Positions 38,033-48,267 of a DNA stretch of 64,000 nucleotides are shown here, piece after piece. The DNA is from Cunninghamia lanceolata (Eukaryota > Streptophyta > Pinopsida > Cupressales > Cupressaceae): contig BSBN01000860.1 in the NCBI GenBank assembly GCA_027924645.1, positions 5,146,001 through 5,210,000 of the forward strand. The letters run 5' to 3'. The first letter of the stretch is position 1. The number at the start of each line of letters is the position of its first letter. The notes below the pieces were generated by a model. It ran no database searches, had not been told where the DNA came from, and saw nothing but the letters and a program-made list of their open reading frames with translations. A program made the position numbers and the translations under genes.

Positions 38033-39124
38033 TGTTGATAACTGAGAGGGGGGGGGGTGAATCAGTTATCCTAATTATTTCCCTTATTGAACTTTCCTTT
38101 TAATTGATGCAGCATAAAATCAAACATAAACATTAACCATAAAACAGGAAACACATGACACAGTATTTTTGACGTGGAAACCCTGTTAAGGGAGAAAACC
38201 ACGGGGTGATTAACCCAAAATTATTCTCTGTTAGAAGAATAGGAAATTACAAAGATGGCACTTGCCAATTAGGGCTCACTGCCCGAGCACACTGCTCACA
38301 AGAGGCCCACTGCCTACAAGAAGACACACTGTCTACAAAGTGATGAGAATCACAGTCTTGAACTGATTGGAAGCATCTGCATATGCTGGAGTTCAGTTTC
38401 GGTTAGGCTCAGTACACTGATCTGCTGCACTTCATCTTTCCTCTGTTCTTTATTCTGCTATCTTCCACATACCGGATCCTTTTTGCTACCTCTGCTCTTT
38501 CTTGGACTTCTTCGCATATCTCACCACATCACAACACTCATTTCACAACTAAATCCATCCTCTATATATATCCGCACAAGTAATTTCATCACCTTTCTAG
38601 TCGGCATCCGGAACAGTCTAGTTTCTTACAAACTCTCATTCTGTCGGCTGAATCCTTCCTCACCAAGCAATGCGGATCAAGCATATACTTGTAGATATCA
38701 TTAATCATGTTGGCCAAACATGATTCATGCCTTCACAACCTCTGTCATCAACAGTAACCCATCCGGAAAGTAGTCTGATACTCTGCCAGTCAGTTCTTCC
38801 TCTGTTTTCACTGTCTCTCAGGAATCCGGTACTCAACCATTCATATCTTTTTCCTTGTCCATCACCGGAGGCTAAATCCTTGGAATATACCACTCAAGGT
38901 AGTCCTCTTGACTTCCCCAAATCCGCACTGCACCAAGACACTTCCTCTGAGAGGTCCGGACCAATCTGTCGGACCTTGCCACATGCTCTGTTCTTCTTCA
39001 CCGGACCACAACATTCTTTATTCTGACTTCCGGTAGAGACATATCATGTCTTGCGGTATGTGGGATGACCTTTGTTGCCATCAATGACAACAACCATGAA
39101 TCCATATAGTGTCTCTTGCCAACA
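38033..39124 (-). repeat. 3' LTR of element C
   Basis: 1,092 bp, TGTTGATAACTG...TTGCCAACA. Hairpin arms at 38037-38045 and 38062-38070, and a GGCTCACTGCCC cluster around 38270-38325. Frames of 62-99 codons are duplicated in the other LTR and have no recognisable product. Confidence 0.96.
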
Positions 39125-39137
39125 ATCTCCCCCTTTG
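39125..39137 (-). promoter_or_regulatory. Polypurine tract of element C
   Basis: The minus strand reads CAAAGGGGGAGAT immediately before the 3' LTR, identical to that of element A. Confidence 0.88.
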
Positions 39138-39356
39138 GCATTGATGGCAACACTTAGTGAAAAATGACTAAGTGTTTTCACTGTGCTCCCCCTTTGCTGA
39201 TGCTCTGTCTTTATATACAATTTCCGGAACTCCCCCTTAGTTGGATTTCTCATTTTTCACTGCTCCTCACTCCCCCTTTGACATCAATGGCAAAGGGTAG
39301 GGTCTGCATATCAAAATTTTCAAAAATTTCTTATACTTAGCCGCATATTTACATAC

Positions 39357-42300
39357 TCACATATATTGAAGAATGTCTGCAAAGGATGTCTGTAATTGAA
39401 TCATTTCGGTAGCCCAACTTTGCTTCATTCTGTCCAAAATTGAAATGTGACCACTTAACAAAAATGCAAACGCTTCTGCCCGCTTGAGATCTGTCGGATC
39501 TTTTGTTTGGACGGTGGTCCTAGCATCACTGATGGCCTCATGCATGGTTTCCAACTTAGGGATTATAATCCTTCTAAGTTCTCCCATCCGGTTGGTGATG
39601 TTCTTCCTTTCCTTCTCAAGATTCTTTATTTCATTCAAGACTGCAATAGTCTGACATTCTTGATTTATTATAGAGGAAGAGAGAGGATCAAAACTTTGAG
39701 ATAAGCTTTGTAGCTTATCCTGTTCCTCTTTTATTTTCTTGTCAAATGCTGCTGTTGCCTTTGACCAGGATATACAAAATTTATAGATATCACCGCCATC
39801 CTTAAGAGCATTCTCTAAGCTCTTTATTCCAATGCTTACAATCTTCCTATCTTTAGAAATTAATTCTAATATCTTTGAAAATCTCTTATCCAAAAATTCC
39901 TTCCGGACCTTTTCTTCAGCTGATTTTTCTAGAGAATCAAAATGTGTATCAACACTGCTGACTAAGGTTTTTAGATTACCGGAAGTGGAGGCTGTCGGAT
40001 CTATTTGGATTGATGGCATGATCTTCACAAGTACTCCGGAAGCAGCCTCTATCAACTCACAGTCTTCCATATGAGACTTCAGGAGCTTTTCATTTGCCTT
40101 GGCATTTGCAAATGAAGCTATCTTCATTGTTTGTACCGGAGAGAGAGAGTCAAAATCAAATGGGCCTTTTAGAAGCTCCGGTTCATCAATCTCTAGAGTT
40201 TCTTTGCTCAAAAATTGTTGAACAGTTTGTGCAGTGTCTCTTGCCGGAGACAGATGTTTCTTCTCTTCTGCAGTCTTAGAACTGTCAACCTCTTTGTCTT
40301 TCACCACTGCTTCCTTCTCCTGTAATTGCTCTTCTTCTTTGGATCCGGAGACTGTAGGGGAAACCGGAGGAGAGATGCTAACTTGTTCATGGGCCACTTC
40401 TTCTGGAGCAGAGGGTCCCAAGTCCTCACTTGTCTGTTCAGGGCTCACTTCTTCCGGAACAGAAGATTCCAAATCAGCAGCTGTTTCTGCACCTAAGTCC
40501 TCTACAACAGGAAGATTGAACCTTTTGAAGGCCTTCCGGAGGATCTCTTCTGTTTCTTGGGCCACTTTGTCAGTCTCACCAAGCATGAGTTGATTCATCC
40601 TGGCTTTGCTTCTGAACTCATCTTTGCAGTCCTTGAAGATAATGTTCATTGTCTTGGGATCAATTTGAGGATATAGCTGAATAGCTATCTGCTCCCGGAT
40701 CTCAAGATCTTTGGCATGAGCATTATTCTTTCTTACTTCCATTTCCTTCTCTAGGCTTTTAGGAATGAGAGATATGATCTCAATGAAAGCCTTATTGTAT
40801 ATGTTCAGATATTTAACTGTGGCTTCCTGCAGAGTCTTTTGGTCTGCCTCACTGAAGTCATCATAGGATTTAGTCATTGGTTGAAGGTTTCCATCCACCG
40901 TGACCGACTTGATTATGCTCTCTAGTGACAGAGTGGGCTTTTCAACAGTTACCTCTGCCATTTCATCCTTGTCTTGGCCTGTGGAGGGCTTACCGGATCC
41001 TTTCTTCTTCTGTTTCTTTACTTCTCTTACTCCCTCATCTGATTCTGTTTCCTCTTCATCCTTTTGGCTTCCATAAGCCCTTGTGGCTTTTGTCTTGGAT
41101 CTCTTACCGGATGCCTGGACTTCCGGTTTTGAACTTTTGGTTGAGGGAGGTGCAGATCTCTTTGTTGATCTGGTCCGGGTGGGAGCTCCAACCGGAGCAC
41201 TTTCTTTGCTTTTCTCTTCTTCCTCGGCCTTCCTCCTCTTTTCCCGGCTGGCATCAAGTGCCTCCTTTGAGATACCTAGGCCTTGAGCAATGTGCTCTAC
41301 TTCTTTTCTTACCTTTCTTTTAATCTCAGGTTCCCTGAGTTCTACATGTATTTTTACACTCAGCTCCTCAAAGGTTCCAAACCTTTCTGCCTTAGGATCT
41401 TTGGGCTGACTTAGCATGTGTTGAACATGCAGCTCCACTATCTGTTCATCAACTTCATACCCCATGGGCATGATCCAGACAATCCTTGGCTCCACTGCCT
41501 CCATTAGGCACTGATCAGTGTCAACCATAAAGCACACTGAGTCCTTGTATTTCTCAATGAGAGACTGAGGAATTCTCTCTCTTGCTTGCATCATGCTCTG
41601 AAAGTTTTTGAAGTATCCCCATAGAGCTAAATTTCTCGCTTTTGCATCCCCAAGTCCATGCAAGTAGTCTCTTATCTGGACTGCAACAGGTTTGTCATTC
41701 TGCCATACCCATCCACTTGTTCCGGGTAGCTCATTCATGAAGTAGAAGAATAGACATACAATCAGAGTACCATACTTAAAGGAATTCTTCTTATCCTTCT
41801 TGATTTTCTGTATATTTTCCATTAATTGGCTTAGCAGTAGTTCGCAGAGATCATACTCTGCATTCTTTCTTAGCATCTCATAGGCAGTGTATACTGCAGT
41901 TCCGGATACAGAATTCTCCCTGCTGGAGTGGTAGATCTTGTATCCTATTATCATTGATGCATATTTGATATCCGGATCGGAGATGTCTTCAATGGTCATT
42001 GCCCTTTTGTCAAATTTTGATCCGGTGGCCTCAGTTACAATGTTGTTCTTGACAAATTTGAGGATAGGTACTCCTCCGGAGGAGTATAGGCCAGTTACTG
42101 CTCTAATTGCCTCTTTTGTGATCTTGCAGGGTCTATCTAGCCATAGAAAGTTGTCATGCATCCTGCTCAGTACATACCGGACCCATTCATCCTCTTCAAA
42201 ACAGGGGAAATGAATAAATTGCTCAAATTGTTTCTTCTGAATATCCTTAAACTCTGGTTTAAGCTCAAAAGCATTGTCAATCAGCTGCTTGTGATAGAGG

Positions 42301-42491
42301 TCTCTTAATTTGAATTCCCCAAATTCCTCAATGTTTGCATGTATGTAAACCCTAATGTCTTCGGTGTGTAAAACTCCGTGAGGAACACTAGAGAAGGCTC
42401 CTAGTGGGTCTACCTCCAATGATTTGTAGGGATGTTTCTTGAATGAGGGGCGAGGTCTATCGGAGATCTTAACTATGTTTGGAGTAGCCAT
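39357..42491 (-). CDS. ORF2: large retroelement protein of unknown function, intact (1,044 aa)
   Basis: The longest open frame of the window, starting MATPNIVKISDRPRPSFKKH. Three zones: residues about 1-395 globular with many aromatic blocks (FLWLDRPCKITKEAIRAVTG, FKYGTLIVCLFFYFMNELPG, LWGYFKNFQSMMQ, PRIVWIMPMGYEVDEQIV). Residues about 395-515 are disordered and basic/acidic with nuclear-signal-like clusters (KRSKTKATR, VKKQKKKGSGK). Residues about 515-1044 are mostly helical coiled coil with an acidic Ser/Glu insert near 690-770. The N-terminal part vaguely recalls plant mobile-domain proteins of transposon origin (ITKEAIRAVTGL-type helix), a weak inference. No catalytic motif of pol is present. 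Relatives occur at 2207-8051, 48268-51640 and 56842-64000, so the frame is maintained in a family. The protein may bind nucleic acid or assemble particles; function is unknown. Confidence 0.85.
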   Translation of the reverse strand: MATPNIVKISDRPRPSFKKHPYKSLEVDPLGAFSSVPHGVLHTEDIRVYIHANIEEFGEFKLRDLYHKQLIDNAFELKPEFKDIQKKQFEQFIHFPCFEEDEWVRYVLSRMHDNFLWLDRPCKITKEAIRAVTGLYSSGGVPILKFVKNNIVTEATGSKFDKRAMTIEDISDPDIKYASMIIGYKIYHSSRENSVSGTAVYTAYEMLRKNAEYDLCELLLSQLMENIQKIKKDKKNSFKYGTLIVCLFFYFMNELPGTSGWVWQNDKPVAVQIRDYLHGLGDAKARNLALWGYFKNFQSMMQARERIPQSLIEKYKDSVCFMVDTDQCLMEAVEPRIVWIMPMGYEVDEQIVELHVQHMLSQPKDPKAERFGTFEELSVKIHVELREPEIKRKVRKEVEHIAQGLGISKEALDASREKRRKAEEEEKSKESAPVGAPTRTRSTKRSAPPSTKSSKPEVQASGKRSKTKATRAYGSQKDEEETESDEGVREVKKQKKKGSGKPSTGQDKDEMAEVTVEKPTLSLESIIKSVTVDGNLQPMTKSYDDFSEADQKTLQEATVKYLNIYNKAFIEIISLIPKSLEKEMEVRKNNAHAKDLEIREQIAIQLYPQIDPKTMNIIFKDCKDEFRSKARMNQLMLGETDKVAQETEEILRKAFKRFNLPVVEDLGAETAADLESSVPEEVSPEQTSEDLGPSAPEEVAHEQVSISPPVSPTVSGSKEEEQLQEKEAVVKDKEVDSSKTAEEKKHLSPARDTAQTVQQFLSKETLEIDEPELLKGPFDFDSLSPVQTMKIASFANAKANEKLLKSHMEDCELIEAASGVLVKIMPSIQIDPTASTSGNLKTLVSSVDTHFDSLEKSAEEKVRKEFLDKRFSKILELISKDRKIVSIGIKSLENALKDGGDIYKFCISWSKATAAFDKKIKEEQDKLQSLSQSFDPLSSSIINQECQTIAVLNEIKNLEKERKNITNRMGELRRIIIPKLETMHEAISDARTTVQTKDPTDLKRAEAFAFLLSGHISILDRMKQSWATEMIQLQTSFADILQYM

Positions 42492-43143
42492 TCTTCAAAA
42501 ATTTGCAGTGAGGTAATGAAAAACGGAGAATACCTTATGCGCCTTCGGTTTGCACGGAGTGGTTGGATTGATTTCTTTATCCAATAGCTTTGGCAGGAGA
42601 TCCTTGGTGTGCTTGAAGAACCTTGTTGCAGAGCTCCACTTTTCGCTTCTTCTCGAGTGCAGAATGAGCAAATGACCTTTGAGAAATCCCTTAAATTGCT
42701 CCGCGAACCCTAATACCTGTCTGCAATAAATGCTTCACCTACATCATTCCGGTTTGCCTTGTCTGGATAGCTTGGAGTATCCCGGATTAGTCCTGATCTG
42801 TGGATATCATCCGGATCTTTCAATCATGAATAAATCGAGGTAGCATATTACAAGATCATCTCAAACACTCTGTCCAATCCGCAGAACAAGATAGTGCATT
42901 TCCGGATCTTTCCGGACCTTTTTGTAATCCTTTATCATACCGGAGCATCTCCCTGAACAGGTCTTATTTGATCGATCACAGCTTCTTCATAACTTCATGC
43001 GGACCTCTGAAAACTTGACTGAAGTATCTCAAGATTCATATCTACAAACCCTTTGATCCGCATCTTGTGCCACATCCGGCACCACTTGTTTGGCTGGGGG
43101 AACAAGATTTTCTTTGAGTCTCCCCCTGAGCCTGAGCTCACTT
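42492..43143 (-). other. Spacer between gag-like gene and ORF2, partly LTR-like
   Basis: No coding frame. It contains 'cttcatgcggacctct' at about 42993-43008 followed 40-50 bp later by 'tgatccgcat', the same arrangement as in the LTR of element A at about 20457-20525 (there 'ggtccgcat'). It lies just upstream of ORF2, so it could hold a separate promoter or a splice acceptor; neither is shown. Confidence 0.4.
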
Positions 43144-44322
43144 TTAATTTCCGGAAGAAATATCAGCACCAGAGTCTGGTGCGGATCCAACCTCTACATT
43201 CTCTGAACTTTTCTTCACCCAAATCTTGCTCATCTGATTCCTAACCTCATCCGCATTCATCTTTTGTTTACCCTTGTCTTGATTCTGATTATACACCGGA
43301 CCTCTTTTGTCCTGATTCTTGTTTCTGCAGACTTTAGCATTATGACCGGACCTATTGCAGATTTGGCAAATAACATTTCTTTGCATATTTGACTGATATC
43401 CTCTTGATCTGCATTGATTTGCCATATGACCTATTCTATTGCATGTGAAGCATCTACCTTTGAATGATTTGTTTACTTGCATAATTCTGCATTCATGGGA
43501 TTTGTGTCCATACCTTTTGCAGTTGAAGCACTGTCCGGAGAAGGATGAATTATTCTGATTCATTCTCATTCTGCACTGATTAGCTTTGTGACCAAAGTGG
43601 TTGCAGTTGTGGCAGTATCCATTGAAGGATGGATATCTTTGAGCATTTGGTTGTCTTACCGGAGGTCTTCTAGGCCTGCTCCTTGGATTTTCTGATCCAA
43701 GATTCTTCTGACCGGATCCGGAGCTTTCTCCTTTCTCATATCCCAAGCCATACTTGTCATCTGTCCTCTTTTGATTTCCAAGAAGAACTTCAAGTTGAGC
43801 AGAACTTATCTTGAATTTCTCTTTATATTCATTTGCTGTTTGAAGGTCTCTTTTGAGAGAGGCAATTTGATCCTCAAGTTTTCCTTCATTATCTTTGGCA
43901 TCTTCAAGATCAGATTCAAGGTGTCTGATAATCCTGTCCATCTGGTGGCATTCTTCTGATTTTTCTTTAAGAGATTGTCTTAGATTGTCTTCAGCCTTTC
44001 TTTTTTCTTCAATCTCTTGAGTAAACTTTATAGTTCCTGATTCCATTTCATGTCTTAACATAATGACTTCTTTTGATAACTTTTCACATAACTTGGTTTG
44101 CTCAGTCAATTCCTCATTTGTATTGCTTTCTTCACTTTGTCTTGCCAACTGTTGAAGCAGCTCCTTTCTCTTTTTCATAGAGAGACTTAATTTGTCTTTT
44201 AATTCTCTCATGAATTCATCAGCCTGTTTGAGTCTTTCCTTTAATTCACTGACTTCAGAATTTGACTGTTCAAGATCCTCAAGGGCAGTCTTGAGTTGCT
44301 CCCTTAAACCATATGCATCCAT
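43144..44322 (-). CDS. Gag-like protein: coiled coil plus four CCHC zinc knuckles (392 aa)
   Basis: Starts MDAYGLREQLKTALEDLEQ, about 65 bp inside the 5' LTR and 50 bp after the primer site. Residues about 1-185 are a continuous Leu/Glu/Lys heptad coiled coil, then a basic Pro/Arg/Ser linker (RSRPRRPPVRQPNAQ). Four nucleocapsid-type CX2CX4HX4C knuckles follow: CHNCNHFGHKANQC, CFNCKRYGHKSHEC, CFTCNRIGHMANQC and CQICNRSGHNAKVC. No copia or gypsy capsid domain is visible, and the frame ends soon after the knuckles without a protease. The likely role is multimerisation and RNA packaging. It may be a derived gag whose capsid was lost or replaced by the coil. Confidence 0.88.
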   Translation of the reverse strand: MDAYGLREQLKTALEDLEQSNSEVSELKERLKQADEFMRELKDKLSLSMKKRKELLQQLARQSEESNTNEELTEQTKLCEKLSKEVIMLRHEMESGTIKFTQEIEEKRKAEDNLRQSLKEKSEECHQMDRIIRHLESDLEDAKDNEGKLEDQIASLKRDLQTANEYKEKFKISSAQLEVLLGNQKRTDDKYGLGYEKGESSGSGQKNLGSENPRSRPRRPPVRQPNAQRYPSFNGYCHNCNHFGHKANQCRMRMNQNNSSFSGQCFNCKRYGHKSHECRIMQVNKSFKGRCFTCNRIGHMANQCRSRGYQSNMQRNVICQICNRSGHNAKVCRNKNQDKRGPVYNQNQDKGKQKMNADEVRNQMSKIWVKKSSENVEVGSAPDSGADISSGN

Positions 44323-44372
44323 TTGAAATCCCAGATCTTCCTCAAGCTGTTAGGCTCTATTAGGAGGAACTT

Positions 44373-44385
44373 AGCTCTGATACCA
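44373..44385 (-). promoter_or_regulatory. Primer binding site of element C
   Basis: The minus strand reads TGGTATCAGAGCT, complementary to initiator tRNA-Met, two bases from the 5' LTR. Confidence 0.92.
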
Positions 44386-44387
44386 AT

Positions 44388-45480
44388 TGTTGATAACTGA
44401 GAGGGGGGGGGGTGAATCAGTTATCCTAATTATTTCCCTTATTGAACTTTCCTTTTAATTGATGCAGCATAAAATCAAACATAAACATTAACCATAAAAC
44501 AGGAAACACATGACACAGTATTTTTGACGTGGAAACCCTGTTAAGGGAGAAAACCACGGGGTGATTAACCCAAAATTATTCTCTGTTAGAAGAATAGGAA
44601 ATTACAAAGATGGCACTTGCCAATTAGGGCTCACTGCCCGAGCACACTGCTCACAAGAGGCCCACTGCCTACAAGAAGACACACTGTCTACAAAGTGATG
44701 AGAATCACAGTCTTGAACTGATTGGAAGCATCTGCATATGCTGGAGTTCAGTTTCGGTTAGGCTCAGTACACTGATCTGCTGCACTTCATCTTTCCTCTG
44801 TTCTTTATTCTGCTATCTTCCACATACCGGATCCTTTTTGCTACCTCTGCTCTTTCTTGGACTTCTTCGCATATCTCACCACATCACAACACTCATTTCA
44901 CAACTAAATCCATCCTCTATATATATCCGCACAAGTAATTTCATCACCTTTCTAGTCGGCATCCGGAACAGTCTAGTTTCTTACAAACTCTCATTCTGTC
45001 GGCTGAATCCTTCCTCACCAAGCAATGCGGATCAAGCATATACTTGTAGATATCATTAATCATGTTGGCCAAACATGATTCATGCCTTCACAACCTCTGT
45101 CATCAACAGTAACCCATCCGGAAAGTAGTCTGATACTCTGCCAGTCAGTTCTTCCTCTGTTTTCACTGTCTCTCAGGAATCCGGTACTCAACCATTCATA
45201 TCTTTTTCCTTGTCCATCACCGGAGGCTAAATCCTTGGAATATACCACTCAAGGTAGTCCTCTTGACTTCCCCAAATCTGCACTGCACCAAGACACTTCC
45301 TCTGAGAGGTCCGGACCAATCTGTCGGACCTTGCCACATGCTCTGTTCTTCTTCACCGGACCACAACATTCTTTATTCTGACTTCCGGTAGAGACATATC
45401 ATGTCTTGCGGATATGTGGGATGACCTTTGTTGCCATCAATGACAACAACCATGAATCCATATAGTGTCTCTTGCCAACA
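44388..45480 (-). repeat. 5' LTR of element C
   Basis: 1,093 bp, almost identical to 38033-39124. Hairpin arms at 44392-44400 and 44417-44425 lie at the LTR end next to the primer site. Duplication CTACA follows at 45481. Confidence 0.96.
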
Positions 45481-45630
45481 CTACAGTCAAATTTGAATGA
45501 TGATGAAGATGATGCAAGTCGAGATGAGGATGATGATAATATTAAATACTTGAAAGAACATATGAACATTGACAATGATACACTGGATGACATTGTAGCA
45601 AACAATAATGTTAATGATCAAGACTTCTAA
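45481..45630 (+). pseudogene. CACTA transposase acidic tail, final part
   Basis: Resumes directly after element C with LQSNLNDDEDDASRDEDDDNIKYLKEHMNIDNDTLDDIVANN and a stop (TAA at 45628). Composition and frame fit the acidic tail before 38033, showing that C split one frame. Confidence 0.75.
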
Positions 45631-45990
45631 ATTTTTAGAATTATTTGCAATGTTTAAAAAAGGATGATTCTTATGGCCTAAACTTTGAAATGCTTCAGTA
45701 ATATTATTTGTGTCAATGCAAAATACCTATTGCAATATCCTTAAATTGTTCAATCTTTGGTATGAATTGCTGGCAGAAAAAATTAGGATTACTTGGATGC
45801 AATTTCCTTTTCATTGCTTTATATTTTGCTTGAATATCAAGGTCTCAACCTAATCCTCATTTTGCACTAAGAAGAAACCTTAGGCTTAACTCTACAATGG
45901 CCTTGATTCATTGCGAGGAAGTTATGATTGAGGATTTGATGACTACTACATATTTTAATGGAGAATATGTTTTTCATCATGATGCACATG
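45631..45990. other. Intergenic, no gene recognised
   Basis: AT-rich sequence after the transposase stop, presumably its 3' untranslated part and old repeat material. Confidence 0.35.
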
Positions 45991-47000
45991 TTGTACATAT
46001 GGATAGGCAAGACATGAATCTTACTACACAAATACTTATATCAGACCTTTATGAATTTGAGAAATAATGTTAATTATTCAAATTTGATTGATGTTCTTCA
46101 TAATTTGTTAATGGATAATCCTTATGTGATGGAAGTATTAAGTGATATAGGTCAAAGGATAAGCTCATCAAGTTCCTTAAAGAGTGTGTCTCCTCCCCTT
46201 CCTTCACAAGCCTCTTCGTCTAGTGTGCCTCCTTCCACATCTTCTCCTGCATTAGCCAAGCCACATATTTCTTCTCTTCTTTGTATTGCTTATCAATTTT
46301 TCATAGCTCATATCATTAATCCTCTCATTGTACCTACTTCTCATATTGTACCTTCCACTCATCCCCTGATTATGTTTACTTCTCACCCACTACTCATGTT
46401 CCCACTTCTAGTGCTATCATTCCAACTTCATTCTTTGTCCCCCAATCAACCTACACTCCACATATTATCTCATGTTGCCACTTCCACTTCCATTTTAATC
46501 ATAACTCCTAATGTTCATCCTTCCAACATAGATGTCATCCTTAAAAGAATTGATGAGATGCAAAGTAAAGTTGATGCATTACCCCTAGTAATCAAAGGAT
46601 ATAATAGGAGAAATCAAGCATAATCCACTTTCATTTGAGTTATTTCTTATCCATTTCTAGTTTGTTCAGTGGCCCCTAGTTTTGTAATGTATAGTGGTAA
46701 AGGGGACCTTATGACACAATTGGGAGTTTGTTTTAATTATGTTTATGATGATAAACTTTTTACAAAGCTCTTCCCTAGAAACTAAAAGGATTATGCAATT
46801 GAATGGCTTTATTCTCTTCCTCATAGTTCTATTCATTCCTTCAATGATTTGGCCAATGCTTTTGTTCATCACTTTAATGTCAATAATGGTTTTGTTGATA
46901 CTCAAATTTGCAAATTATAAAACCCTAAAGATATGCCAAATCTTATGATTAGGTTTTATATGTGAATTTGGCCAACTAACATAATTGATCAAATTAATCA
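45991..47000 (+). pseudogene. Ty3/gypsy-like gag remnants
   Basis: A 190-codon frame at 46051-46623 is Ser/Pro/His-rich and ends in a helical DVILKRIDEMQSKVDALP segment. The next block, about 46736-46945, reads NYVYDDKLFTKLFPRN, stop, KDYAIEWLYSLPHSSIHSFNDLANAFVHHFNVN. This matches the retrotransposon gag domain (Pfam PF03732: LF...L...A..W...L...SI.SF..L...F...F). One stop and no downstream pol: an old relic inside the CACTA region. Confidence 0.6.
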
Positions 47001-48267
47001 AATTTCTCTGCACTTTAGGCTCTGTTCAAGCCTGGGTGGGTGTTACCTTATTTCACCAATGACAATTTAGTTTCAAGTTTGCTGGCGACTTCTGAATAGA
47101 TTAAGGAGCTTATGTAATTTTGTTAATTAAATCATCCACTTCACTTAACCCAATCTGGAATACAATTTGGATTAATGTTTTCTATAAATCTTGAAACCCT
47201 ACTCCTAAAACAAAAAAAATAAAATTGGATTTTGAAAATATATAGAAGGGAATGATTTTCAAAAGAGAATGATCGCTGCCTGCCTTTGGGTAATGGAGTT
47301 TTCACTCTAAGAAGAATAGTGCTTCCCTTTTAGCTACAACTTAGTTTGCTTGGTAATTCTAGGTCTATGACTTGCATAGACATGCAAATATGTAAGTTAT
47401 TAGGTTCTTCTTTAACAATCCAATTTAACTTTCCAAAGTTACTGTGATTCACCCATAGGATTTTAATCCTTGCTTGAAGGAGCCCAATAAACAAACCACA
47501 CAAGAAACATCAAATGTGTTCTGACAAATCAACAATATACTTGATAGGTTGATTTGAATAACAAAGAAAAAGTAAATTGGAGACAACTAGATAAATTATT
47601 AGCAATCCAATTCAACAAACAAATGAGAACCAAAAGTTGAGCACTAGAGAATAGCAACTTTTATATTGATTTACTTCAAAGTACAGGCAGTGCAATGTCT
47701 CTTTCAAAAAATAAAAATCCCAGATAGATCCCGAGCCATAAGGTCTTGGTTTCCTTTTATAAAGGAAGCAACAAGCTTTAGACCTTTCACATTCAAAATG
47801 GCTCTTTGTATTCCTAACCCTTGATATTACAATATTTGCCTTTTATAAGTCCAATTTAGATTTTCAAATATATTTCAATACATTTTGAAAACATGAAGAA
47901 AACATAAAGAGACAAAAGGAGAGCATTGAAGACGTGGTGGTGCTATTTAATGTCAGCATATGGGTCATTGCTCCTTTGCACCTGAACCTGTGCTGCTGAT
48001 AATTCATCTCTAAGATAGAAAATTCATGTTCTAGAACCTTGAGTAACCCTTAGCTACTTAGATTCAGAAGAAAAATATACACAACTTGGAGACAGATAAC
48101 CAAACACATTCAATGAAGCATTACTCATTTAAAAACAACATGAAATTGATAAATTTTATGCATAAGGCATCCAACATACAACTCATAAACTTACAACACA
48201 AAATAGAGCAACCTAGAGAACCTGTATTTTCATTACTTCTCCAAAATTTTCCAAGTCTTCAACAACA
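47001..48267. other. AT-rich stretch without recognised genes
   Basis: No coding block, LTR edge or RNA gene was found. Frames here are short and compositionally biased. Confidence 0.4.

Larger units (their letters stand above)
38033..45480 (-). mobile_element. Young non-autonomous LTR retrotransposon C with gag-like gene and intact 1,044-aa ORF2
   Basis: 7,448 bp. The LTRs (38033-39124 and 44388-45480) differ by one substitution (C at 38924, T in the partner) and one 1-bp indel near 39056/45412 that I could find, so insertion was very recent. Perfect 5-bp duplication CTACA at 38028-38032 and 45481-45485. Primer site for initiator tRNA-Met at 44373-44385 and polypurine tract at 39125-39137 fix the minus orientation. 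The interior encodes a gag-like protein and ORF2 but has no protease, integrase, reverse transcriptase or RNase H motif in any frame. It therefore needs enzymes in trans. It sits in the CACTA transposase tail. Confidence 0.95.

Noticed and set aside
38483..39026. Paired 62-, 73- and 99-codon frames, identical at 44838-45381
   Set aside because: They are duplicated because they lie in the two LTRs of element C; LTRs of other families do not preserve them and no domain is visible.
40925..41323. Plus-strand 132-codon frame opposite ORF2
   Set aside because: Shadow of the intact minus-strand ORF2, caused by its biased Lys/Glu/Ser composition.
44373..44385. tRNA-like match in front of the LTRs (also at 22443 and 27637)
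   Set aside because: Only 12-14 bases complementary to the initiator tRNA 3' end are present; these are primer binding sites, not tRNA genes. No tRNA or rRNA gene was recognised in the window.
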